DNA from: Rhodospirillaceae bacterium
GTDB lineage: Bacteria > Pseudomonadota > Alphaproteobacteria > UBA7985
Reading direction: 5' to 3'
Assembly (NCBI GenBank): GCA_002700865.1
Contig: PAFB01000154.1
Coordinates: forward strand, 1,698 to 23,724
Length of the DNA stretch: 22,027 nucleotides
The translations under genes and the position numbers were made by a program. Positions 7,757 through 14,841 of the stretch are shown piece after piece; position 1 is the stretch's first letter, and every line of letters starts with the position of its first letter. The notes below the pieces were generated by a model, which had not been told where the DNA came from, did not search any database, and saw nothing but the letters and a program-made list of their open reading frames with translations.

Positions 7757-7848
7757 GTTGCTGGGGGTACGCTGCTCCTCAATACATGGCAAGCCTTCCG
7801 GGTGGGTCAACAGGGCTTCACCAAAAAGCCCCTTTTTCAAAAGCGCCG

Positions 7849-10707
7849 TCAGTCATCCAAAAAAGCGGTAATGCGCTGGCAGGCCTCGTCCAGTCCAACC
7901 CGGTGAATCGGAACGCCGGCAGGAAAGGCGCTTTCGAGGCGACTGGGCATCATGGGGTCGAGCAGCACAAAGACACCCTTGTCGCTTTGTCGCCGGATCA
8001 GGCGGCCAAAGGCTTGGCGCAGCTTAGCGCGGGCAAGCATGTCATCCAGACCACGCCCGCCGAAGGCGTCTCTTCGGGCGCGGTGCAGGATATCCGGCCG
8101 CGGCCACGGCACACGCTCAAAAGCCAGCAGCCGCAAGCTGTTTCCCGGCACATCCACACCATCACGCACGGCGTCAGTGCCAAGCAGGCAGGCGTTGGTA
8201 TCGTCACGGAAAATATCGACCAGTGTGCCGGTATCCATGGCGTCGACGTGCTGCGCGAACAGCGGCAGACCCTGTTGCTCCAGCGGGGTACGGATACGCT
8301 CGTAAACCGCGCGCAGGCGACGAATGGCGGTAAACAAGCCAATTCCGCCGCCACCCGAGGCCAAAAACAGGCTTTCAAAAGCAGCGGCCAGCGCGCCCGG
8401 CTGGTTCTTGGGCACATCACCGACAATCAGCACCTCGGCCTGATTGGCGTAGTCATAGGGGCTTTCGACGCGCGCGCGGAAGGCGCCGCTTTTTAAGTGG
8501 TGCGCGCCGGTGCGTTCTTCGGCGACTTTCCAGGCGGTCTCGGTATCGGCCACCGGGTCTGTCAGCGTCGCCGACGTGACCACAAAGCCCTGTACCTGCG
8601 CCGCCATGACCTGACTAAAGGGCTTCATGGGGTCGATGAAGTGGCGGTAGTAGCCCAGATCCCGGTCACGCCCGTCAACACGTTCGACCGAGAACCAATC
8701 GACGAAATCTGCCGGTGGATCGCTTTCCAGATCACGCAGCATGGCCGACCAGGCCGTGAGGGGGTCGATGGCGCGGCGTTCGAGCGAGCGGACCATAGCT
8801 TCAGCCCGCCGGCGGGCGTCGGCCTGTGACTTCCACTTGACTGGCGCGTCGTTGTCGTCGCCCTTTTCGCCGTCGCTTTCGCCGTCGCTTTCGGTTTCGG
8901 CGTCTTTATCCTGATCATCTTGGCCTGTGGGCTGTTCCAGCACATCGATGAGGCAGGCGCGTAGATCCTGCACGGGCTTGAGCAAGCCGCCCAGCGCGTC
9001 TTGAAATTCGCGCGCAGCAGCCAGCAGGCCGGTAATCGGCGGGCGGGGCGTGCATTCGATGGAAAAGGGGTCGCCGGGTTTGTCAGCGCGCGCGTAAACC
9101 TGCTCCCCGACAAAGCTCAGGAAATACTCGCCCGCCCCATCAGGGGTGCCGTCGCGCAGGCGCTGGTACCAACCGGGTCCAGGCAGGGAGTAGGCCCCCT
9201 GTTCAACATCCTTGAGCAGGTCCGGCAGGCGCGGGTCGAGGGTGACGACTTCCTCCATCCGCACACGCAGCCCCCGGCCCCGCCCACGTCGGTCGCTTTC
9301 CGGCCCCAGCAACCAGCGGCGCAACTCGGCGGTTTCAAGACCCGAGAGCGAGGCGCTGAAGAAGGAATCCGAGGCGTCGAACAAGTGGTGGCCTTCGTCG
9401 AAAACGACGTGCTCAGACAGGTCGCTTTCCGGCCCTTGTCCAGCCTGATTGAGCACCAGCGCGTGGTTGGCGATCACCAGCCGGGCGTTGCGGGCGTTGC
9501 GGATGTTTTTCTCGATCCCGCATTTGCCGTAGTGCGGGCAGCCCGAATATAGGCATTCGCCGCGCTGGTCGGTCAAATCAGTGGTGACTTTGGTCCCGAA
9601 CAGATCAATCAGCCAAGCCGGAAAATCGCCCCCGACCATATCCCCGCTGCGGCTCCGCTCGGCCCAGCGCGCTGTTATCACCAGCCCGATCCGATCCCGG
9701 TCCGACAGCCCGCCTGCCTGCCCGGCTTCCTGTAGATTGAGCAGGCAGAGATAGTTTTCCCGCCCTTTGCGAACGACCACGGAGCGGTTTTTGGTGCCCG
9801 GTTCCTCGAACAAGCGGTCCATTTCCTGGTCGATCTGACGCTGCAGCGCGCGGGTGTAGGTTGAGACCCAGACTGAGCCCTTGTTCTTGCCGGCCCAGAC
9901 CGTGGCCGGTGCCAGATAACCAAGGGTCTTTCCGACCCCGGTACCGGCTTCGGCGAGGACCATGTGGGGGGAGGCGCGCTCTTCGCGGGGGTGGAAGGCC
10001 TGACTGACCGCTGAGGCATAATCAGACTGCGAGGGCCGTTCTTCGACGTCGCCCCGGCCAAGCCCCAGCAGCGTTGTAAGCTGCTTGCGCGCCTCAGCCT
10101 CGGTGACGGGATCAGTACCCGGTCGCCCCAGCGCTGCTTCGTCCTCCCACGTGTCCATGCGCTCCCAGACGCGGAGTGCGCGGGATTGGTCCGCGCCGGG
10201 GTCGAGTGCTGCATCGCCCGCGGTGGCGGCAAGGCCTCGCACGATGGGTTGCGCCCAGGGCCAATGCGCCCTTGCAGCGATCCAGACGCCCGAAAGCATC
10301 ACCCGGTCGGTCGCGCCAAAGCTGCCCAGCTCAGCCAGCAACGTCCGCGCGAGTGCACGCAAGGCAGCGGCGAGGTCAGCAGGACCGGCGCTGTCCTCGG
10401 GTTCTTCCAGACCAGCAGCGCGGGAGAGGGATTTGATCGTTGGGGTAACCGTGCGCGAGGGCCGGACAAAGGCGAACAGCTCCAGCACGTCGAGCGCCCG
10501 AAACCGTGCCATCCCGCCGCGCCGGGCCAGCGTTGGCATGTGACAAACCAGCGGTGCATCCTTGGTCAGCGCGTTGCTCAGCGCCTGAGCGGACAGCTGC
10601 TTGGGCGCTTGCCCCGGCGCACACCACCACAGCCCGCCACCGTGCCACACCAGCACGGGTGCCGTGTCCACGGACAGACCCTCTGAGCGATCGAACAAAT
10701 CAAGCAT
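7849..10707 (-). CDS. DinG/XPD-type iron-sulfur ATP-dependent DNA helicase
   Basis: 952 residues from the ATG at 10707. It belongs to superfamily 2 Rad3/XPD helicases, which unwind DNA 5' to 3' and handle damage or R-loop substrates. Visible motifs are Walker A EAGTGVGKT at 253-261, four cluster cysteines C321, C385, C390 and C396 (C-LYSGC-PHYGKC spacing) for a 4Fe-4S cluster, the DEGH box at 437-440, motif III VVTSATL, GTDAVRDGVDVPG, and motif VI QAFGRLIRR at 898-906. About 240 residues precede the helicase core, making it longer than E. coli DinG (716); part of this resembles a degenerate DnaQ-type nuclease. Residues about 594-621 are a very acidic insertion with a duplicated ESDG. A longer frame reaches 10818, but it would include AT-rich promoter-like sequence. 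No LexA-type GTTC-N7-GTTC box was seen upstream. It is divergent from lysK. Confidence 0.93.
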   Translation of the reverse strand: MLDLFDRSEGLSVDTAPVLVWHGGGLWWCAPGQAPKQLSAQALSNALTKDAPLVCHMPTLARRGGMARFRALDVLELFAFVRPSRTVTPTIKSLSRAAGLEEPEDSAGPADLAAALRALARTLLAELGSFGATDRVMLSGVWIAARAHWPWAQPIVRGLAATAGDAALDPGADQSRALRVWERMDTWEDEAALGRPGTDPVTEAEARKQLTTLLGLGRGDVEERPSQSDYASAVSQAFHPREERASPHMVLAEAGTGVGKTLGYLAPATVWAGKNKGSVWVSTYTRALQRQIDQEMDRLFEEPGTKNRSVVVRKGRENYLCLLNLQEAGQAGGLSDRDRIGLVITARWAERSRSGDMVGGDFPAWLIDLFGTKVTTDLTDQRGECLYSGCPHYGKCGIEKNIRNARNARLVIANHALVLNQAGQGPESDLSEHVVFDEGHHLFDASDSFFSASLSGLETAELRRWLLGPESDRRGRGRGLRVRMEEVVTLDPRLPDLLKDVEQGAYSLPGPGWYQRLRDGTPDGAGEYFLSFVGEQVYARADKPGDPFSIECTPRPPITGLLAAAREFQDALGGLLKPVQDLRACLIDVLEQPTGQDDQDKDAETESDGESDGEKGDDNDAPVKWKSQADARRRAEAMVRSLERRAIDPLTAWSAMLRDLESDPPADFVDWFSVERVDGRDRDLGYYRHFIDPMKPFSQVMAAQVQGFVVTSATLTDPVADTETAWKVAEERTGAHHLKSGAFRARVESPYDYANQAEVLIVGDVPKNQPGALAAAFESLFLASGGGGIGLFTAIRRLRAVYERIRTPLEQQGLPLFAQHVDAMDTGTLVDIFRDDTNACLLGTDAVRDGVDVPGNSLRLLAFERVPWPRPDILHRARRDAFGGRGLDDMLARAKLRQAFGRLIRRQSDKGVFVLLDPMMPSRLESAFPAGVPIHRVGLDEACQRITAFLDD
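8869..8892. repeat. 12-bp tandem duplication inside the helicase gene
   Basis: GCCGTCGCTTTC occurs twice head to tail (8869-8880 and 8881-8892). On the minus strand it encodes ESDG-ESDG within the acidic insertion of the helicase, and the reading frame is kept. It suggests recent slippage in a tolerant linker. Confidence 0.8.
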
Positions 10708-10842
10708 AAAGGTCGTTTTATGCGCAGATTCGATCTTTGGACAGCGGTAGTTTGAGCCGCCATGCGAGTTTGAGGCGTTTTGTCCGAGCAACATTAGGAT
10801 TAATGTCGCGCTCACCATCCAATCGACAGGAAATGTAATCCC
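10708..10842. promoter_or_regulatory. Divergent promoter region between the helicase gene and lysK
   Basis: 135 bp must hold promoters for both genes. It contains an 8-bp direct repeat AGTTTGAG (10749-10756 and 10767-10774) and the palindrome ACATTAGGATTAATGT at 10791-10806, 36 nt before the lysK ATG. TAATGT in the right arm could serve as a -10 element with TTGTCC at 10780-10785 (15-nt spacing, short). No firm promoter call can be made. Confidence 0.4.
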
Positions 10843-12441
10843 ATGACCGAGTTATCTGCTCTTGCTGACGCTGCCCGTGCCTGGCCGTTTGAAGAAGCGA
10901 AGAAACTCAAAAAACGCTTGGGCGGCAAAGCGCCGGCCAAAGGGTATGTCCTGTTTGAAACCGGCTACGGTCCGTCGGGACTGCCGCACTTGGGCACCTT
11001 TGGTGAAGTCGCGCGGACGACCATGGTCAAACGGGCTTTCGAGGCGCTTTGTCCGGACATTCCAACCAAGTTGATCGCCTTCTCCGACGACATGGACGGC
11101 TTCCGCAAGGTGCCAACCAATGTTCCCAATCAGGCGCTGTTGGCAACCGCGCTGCACAAGCCGCTGACCCAAGTGCCTGATCCCTTTGGCGAGGAAAGCT
11201 CCTTTGCCGCGCAGAACAACCGTCGCCTGCGCGCTTTTCTTGATGGTTTTGGCTTTGAATACGAGTTCAAGTCCTCGACTGAAACCTACCAATCCGGCGA
11301 ATTCGATGATGCCCTGATCCGGATGGCTGAAGTCTATGAAGATGTCATGGGGATTATGCTGCCCACGCTGGGCGCTGAACGCCGCGCCACCTATTCGCCC
11401 TTCCTGCCGATTTCGCCGGTCAGCGGAAAGGTGCTTCAGGTGCCGATGATCAACGTCGATGCCAAGGCAGGCACGGTCACTTACATCGAACCCGACAGGG
11501 GCGAAGAAATCACCCAGCCCGTGACCGGCGGTGCCTGCAAGGTGCAGTGGAAGCCCGATTGGGCGCTGCGCTGGTACGCGCTGCAAGTCGATTATGAAAT
11601 GTACGGCAAGGACCTGATCGACAGCGCCAAGATTGCTGCGCGCCTGACCAAGGCGCTGGGCGGTCCGGCGCCGGAGGGCTTTTCTTACGAGTTGTTTCTG
11701 GACGAGCAGGGGCAGAAGATTTCCAAGTCAAAGGGCAACGGCCTGTCCATCGAGGAATGGCTCGAATACGGTCCGGCTGAATCGCTGTCGCTTTACATGT
11801 TCCAGCGGCCACGCGCGGCCAAGAAGCTGCATTTCGACGTCATCCCCAAGGCCGTTGATGACTACGTTACCTTTGTCGAGAAGTTCCCCGGTGAAGCGGG
11901 TGAAAAGCAACTCGAAAACCCCGCTTGGCACATCCACGGCACTGACCGGGTTCCGGCGAGTGAAGACGGGGTTTCCTTTGGCATGCTGCTCAATCTCGCG
12001 TCGGTGGTGAATGCCGCCGAGGCCAGCGTGCTCTGGGCCTTCATCCAACGCTACCGCCCCGCCGCGAGCCCGGAAACCACCCCGTTTCTGGCCAAGCTGG
12101 TCGATCACGCCGTGCGCTACTACCGCGACCGGGTTGCGCCGACCAAGTCCTACCGTGCGCCAACGGTGGATGAAGTGACGGCTTTTACCGCCTTGCACGA
12201 AGCGCTTGAAGCCTTTGAGGGGCAGGCTGAGGTGACGGCGGAGGACTTGCAAACGACGGTCTTCACCGTGGGCAAAGGCGCGAATTACGAGAACCTGCGC
12301 GAATGGTTTCAGGCGCTGTATCAGGTGCTGTTGGGTCAGGATCAGGGGCCGCGCTTTGGCTCCTTCATCGCGCTCTATGGTGTGGCAGAAACCCGCGCTT
12401 TGCTGATGCAGGGCATGAGCGGTGAACTGGCGTCGGCGTGA
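10843..12441 (+). CDS. lysK: Lysyl-tRNA synthetase, class I
   Basis: 532 residues. It charges tRNA-Lys with lysine using ATP in the cytoplasm. This is the class I (Rossmann-fold) type typical of archaea and alphaproteobacteria, and not the class II LysS of E. coli. The HIGH-type signature is HLGT at 49-52 within GPSGLPHLGT; the KMSKS-type signature is KISKS at 292-296 followed by KGNG. The lysine-site region SDDMDGFRKVPTNVP (81-95) is well conserved. The C-terminal part (about 330-532) is the helical anticodon-binding region. The ATG at 10843 has AGGA at 10828-10831. It is the first gene of a compact operon: its stop TGA overlaps the GTG of the DUF952 gene. No second LysRS is visible in this window. 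Confidence 0.97.
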   Translation: MTELSALADAARAWPFEEAKKLKKRLGGKAPAKGYVLFETGYGPSGLPHLGTFGEVARTTMVKRAFEALCPDIPTKLIAFSDDMDGFRKVPTNVPNQALLATALHKPLTQVPDPFGEESSFAAQNNRRLRAFLDGFGFEYEFKSSTETYQSGEFDDALIRMAEVYEDVMGIMLPTLGAERRATYSPFLPISPVSGKVLQVPMINVDAKAGTVTYIEPDRGEEITQPVTGGACKVQWKPDWALRWYALQVDYEMYGKDLIDSAKIAARLTKALGGPAPEGFSYELFLDEQGQKISKSKGNGLSIEEWLEYGPAESLSLYMFQRPRAAKKLHFDVIPKAVDDYVTFVEKFPGEAGEKQLENPAWHIHGTDRVPASEDGVSFGMLLNLASVVNAAEASVLWAFIQRYRPAASPETTPFLAKLVDHAVRYYRDRVAPTKSYRAPTVDEVTAFTALHEALEAFEGQAEVTAEDLQTTVFTVGKGANYENLREWFQALYQVLLGQDQGPRFGSFIALYGVAETRALLMQGMSGELASA

Positions 12442-12785
12442 GTGGGATGATCTACCATATGGCGCATCAGGCCGACTGGGAGGCGGCCCTTGCCTCTGGC
12501 AGCTATCACGGATCTGCGGACGACCGGCGCGACGGCTTCATTCACTTCTCCAACGGCGCGCTGATACCTGAATCAGCGGCCAAGCATCGGGCGGGGCAAA
12601 GGGATTTGCTGCTGATTTGCTGCGATCCGGCGGCGCTGGGGAAGGCGCTCAAGTGGGAGCGGTCTCGTAACGGCATTGACTTTCCACACCTCTACCGTCC
12701 GCTCGATCCGGCCGAAGCGCTGTGGTCGGTTCCGCTGCCCCTGAATGACCAGGGCGTGCATGTCTTTCCTGAGGATTTGGCCTGA
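12438..12785 (+). CDS. DUF952 family protein
   Basis: 115 residues, cytoplasmic, no signal or membrane segment. The motifs IYHMAHQADWEAA, DGFIHFSNG, LLLICCDPAAL and FPHLYRPLD match DUF952, a small family of unknown function that is related in fold to ADP-ribosyltransferase-like proteins according to some classifications (from memory). The GTG at 12438 overlaps the lysK stop as GTGA, a common coupling arrangement; an ATG at 12447 (MIYHMAHQ) is an equally good start because the conserved part begins there. The next gene starts 3 nt after the stop. From memory, DUF952 genes often sit beside pyrD in alphaproteobacteria, which suggests an old linkage but gives no function. Confidence 0.9.
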   Translation: MSGMIYHMAHQADWEAALASGSYHGSADDRRDGFIHFSNGALIPESAAKHRAGQRDLLLICCDPAALGKALKWERSRNGIDFPHLYRPLDPAEALWSVPLPLNDQGVHVFPEDLA

Positions 12786-12788
12786 TCC

Positions 12789-14645
12789 ATGTGGTCTCTT
12801 GCTCCCGCGCTGCTGCGTGCTCTTGATCCGGAAACCGCGCACCGGTTGACCATTCGGGGGCTGTCGCTGGGCCTGCACCCGCGCTTTCGTCAGCGCCGGG
12901 CGGAGCCTGCTGTGCGGCTGTTTGGCAAGGATGTTCCCAACCGCCTTGGGCTTGCTGCCGGGTTCGATAAGGACGCCGAGGCCGTGGCCGCGCTGGCTGC
13001 GCTGGGTTTTGGCGCGGTCGAAGTTGGCTCGGTCACACCCCAGCCACAACCGGGGAATCCCCGCCCGCGCGTGTTTCGCCTGCCCGCTGATGGTGCGGTC
13101 ATCAATCGCTATGGCTTCAACTCCGGCGGTCACGATCTTGTCCGCCGTAACCTCGACCGTTTGCAACCCGGACAGCGTCCGCCGCTGCTTGGCGTCAATC
13201 TGGGGGCCAACAAAACCTCCGAAAACGTCCCGCTGGATTTTGCGCTGGGCGTGCGCCGGTTTGCTGATGTTGCCGACTATCTGGTCATCAACGTCTCCAG
13301 CCCCAACACGCCGGGCCTGCGCGATCACCAGACCGTTGACGCGCTGGGCCGCATCCTCGACCTCGCGCTCGATGCCCTGGCGCAGACCGTCGCAACCCCG
13401 ATTTTGTTGAAAATCGCGCCAGACCTCGCGGATGCGGATGTGGCGGAGATTGTCGAACTGGCGCTGGAGCGCGGCATTGAAGGGCTGATTGCGACCAACA
13501 CGACGGTTGGCCGTCCCGAGGGCCTGCGCAGCACCGGTCCGGCACGACGCGAAAGCGGCGGTTTGTCGGGACCGCCGCTATTTGACCGCTCGACCGAGGT
13601 TCTGAGCGCCATTCGGGAGCAGGCTGACGACCGGCTGGTGGTGTTCGGCACCGGCGGCGTGTCCACCCCGGCCCAAGCGCAGGAGAAGGTGCGGCGTGGG
13701 GCGGATCTGGTGCAGCTCTACACCGGTCTGATTTACGGCGGACCGGCGCTGGTCAGGCCGCTGATCCACGCGGTTTCAAAGCCAGCGCGCACCGAAGTTG
13801 TAACCGGCCTCAACCACCTGATTGACCATCACGGCTATCGTGGGCTGATCGTCGATTTGTGGGGCGTGATGCACAACGGCAAGACACTGTTCCCCGAGGC
13901 CGTTGAGGCGCTGCGCCGGGCGCGCCAGCGGGGGTTGCAGGTGCAGTTCCTGTCCAACGCGCCGCGTCGGTCGGCGTCGGTCGCAAGCTTGCTTGACGCC
14001 ATGGGTCTTCACGCTGGCACCTATGACGGCATCGTTTCCAGCGGTGAAGAGAGCTGGCAGGCCCTGAGCGCGCGCAGTGAGCCGTTCTACGCAGCGCTGG
14101 GACCGCGTTGTTTTCACCTCGGCGCGGGCGCGAAGGACGCGAACATGCGCGAGGGGCTGGACTTTGCCTTTCAGGACGAGATCGACGGCGCAGACTGGAT
14201 TTTGAACACGGGCCCGGCGAGCAGCACGGATTTGAACGCCTGGCTGCCGCTGTTGAAAACTGGGCTGAGCGCGGGCCTACCCATGGTCTGCGCCAACCCC
14301 GACCGCGTGGTCATGCGCGGCACTGACAAGGAGCTGTGCGCCGGGTCGCTGGCGCAGTGGTATGAGGAACAGGGCGGCGCGGTCAGCTGGCACGGCAAGC
14401 CCTTCGCCCCGGTCTACCGCAAGACCCGCGCGGTCATGGGTTTGCGCCGGCATGAAGTTCTGGCCATTGGCGACAGCTTCACCACCGACGTGGCGGGTGC
14501 GCGTACGGCGGGGATCGATGTGCTGCTGGTCAATACCGGCATTCATCAGAGCGATTTGGATGATGATTTGACGGCCGGCGTAGACCGGCTTTCCGCCGAA
14601 AAGGGCGTCCGGCCAACCTTCGCAGCGGACAGGTTGCAGTTCTGA
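12789..14645 (+). CDS. pyrD: Dihydroorotate dehydrogenase (class 2) fused to a HAD class IIA domain
   Basis: 618 residues in one uninterrupted frame. Residues 1-335 are class 2 DHODH, the quinone-linked, membrane-associated flavoenzyme oxidising dihydroorotate to orotate. Motifs are the N-terminal membrane-docking helices, GLAAGFDKDAEAV (54-66), NRYGFNS (106-112), NLGANKTS (137-144), NVSSPNTPGLR with the catalytic Ser (168-178), LLKIAPDL, TNTTV, GGLSGPPLF, FGTGGV (286-291) and YTGLIYGGP. Residues about 336-618 are a HAD-IIA domain of TIGR01459 type: nucleophile D356 in VDLWGVMHNG, S389 in FLSNAPR, K537 in HGKP, and GDSFTTDV at 561-568. The usual second Asp of DxD is Trp358. The DHODH part seems to lose its last helix at the junction (base about 13790). 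It is the third gene of the lysK operon. I know of no standard fusion like this. Confidence 0.93.
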   Translation: MWSLAPALLRALDPETAHRLTIRGLSLGLHPRFRQRRAEPAVRLFGKDVPNRLGLAAGFDKDAEAVAALAALGFGAVEVGSVTPQPQPGNPRPRVFRLPADGAVINRYGFNSGGHDLVRRNLDRLQPGQRPPLLGVNLGANKTSENVPLDFALGVRRFADVADYLVINVSSPNTPGLRDHQTVDALGRILDLALDALAQTVATPILLKIAPDLADADVAEIVELALERGIEGLIATNTTVGRPEGLRSTGPARRESGGLSGPPLFDRSTEVLSAIREQADDRLVVFGTGGVSTPAQAQEKVRRGADLVQLYTGLIYGGPALVRPLIHAVSKPARTEVVTGLNHLIDHHGYRGLIVDLWGVMHNGKTLFPEAVEALRRARQRGLQVQFLSNAPRRSASVASLLDAMGLHAGTYDGIVSSGEESWQALSARSEPFYAALGPRCFHLGAGAKDANMREGLDFAFQDEIDGADWILNTGPASSTDLNAWLPLLKTGLSAGLPMVCANPDRVVMRGTDKELCAGSLAQWYEEQGGAVSWHGKPFAPVYRKTRAVMGLRRHEVLAIGDSFTTDVAGARTAGIDVLLVNTGIHQSDLDDDLTAGVDRLSAEKGVRPTFAADRLQF

Positions 14646-14841
14646 GACAGCGCGACAAGCGGCCTGTGTCCTCCATGCATCGATCTCATATTACGCGAAA
14701 AAAGTCATTGAACCCGTTGTAAAAAAGATATATTTCTACATACATTATGCGGTGACACCGATTTATTTTAGGGTGTGACTGTCGATTTTCAGCCCCGGTT
14801 TTGTTTCAGGGGCGCGCATTTGATGTTCAGGAGCAGTGCCC
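14646..14841 (+). promoter_or_regulatory. AT-rich leader and candidate promoter of the coiled-coil gene
   Basis: This is the most AT-rich stretch in the window. Candidate sigma-70-type boxes are TTGAAC (14708-14713) with TATATT (14729-14734, 15-nt spacing), or TTGTAA (14717-14722) with TACATT (14741-14746, 18-nt spacing). A 5-bp GC hairpin GCCCC/GGGGC lies at 14792-14813 in the presumed 5' UTR. AGGAG at 14829-14833 is the ribosome-binding site, 8 nt before ATG 14842. Boxes are by eye only. Confidence 0.35.

Noticed and set aside
7813..7837. GGGCTT/AAGCCC hairpin followed by TTTTT
   Set aside because: It has terminator shape on the plus strand, where no gene precedes it. On the minus strand, where the helicase ends, the T-run is on the wrong side.
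10708..10818. 37-residue upstream extension of the helicase
   Set aside because: It runs through the divergent promoter region with palindrome and repeats, and the residues look random; ATG 10707 fits the family better.
10708..10842. LexA box for the helicase gene
   Set aside because: DinG genes are often SOS-controlled, but neither GTTC-N7-GTTC nor its complement is present.
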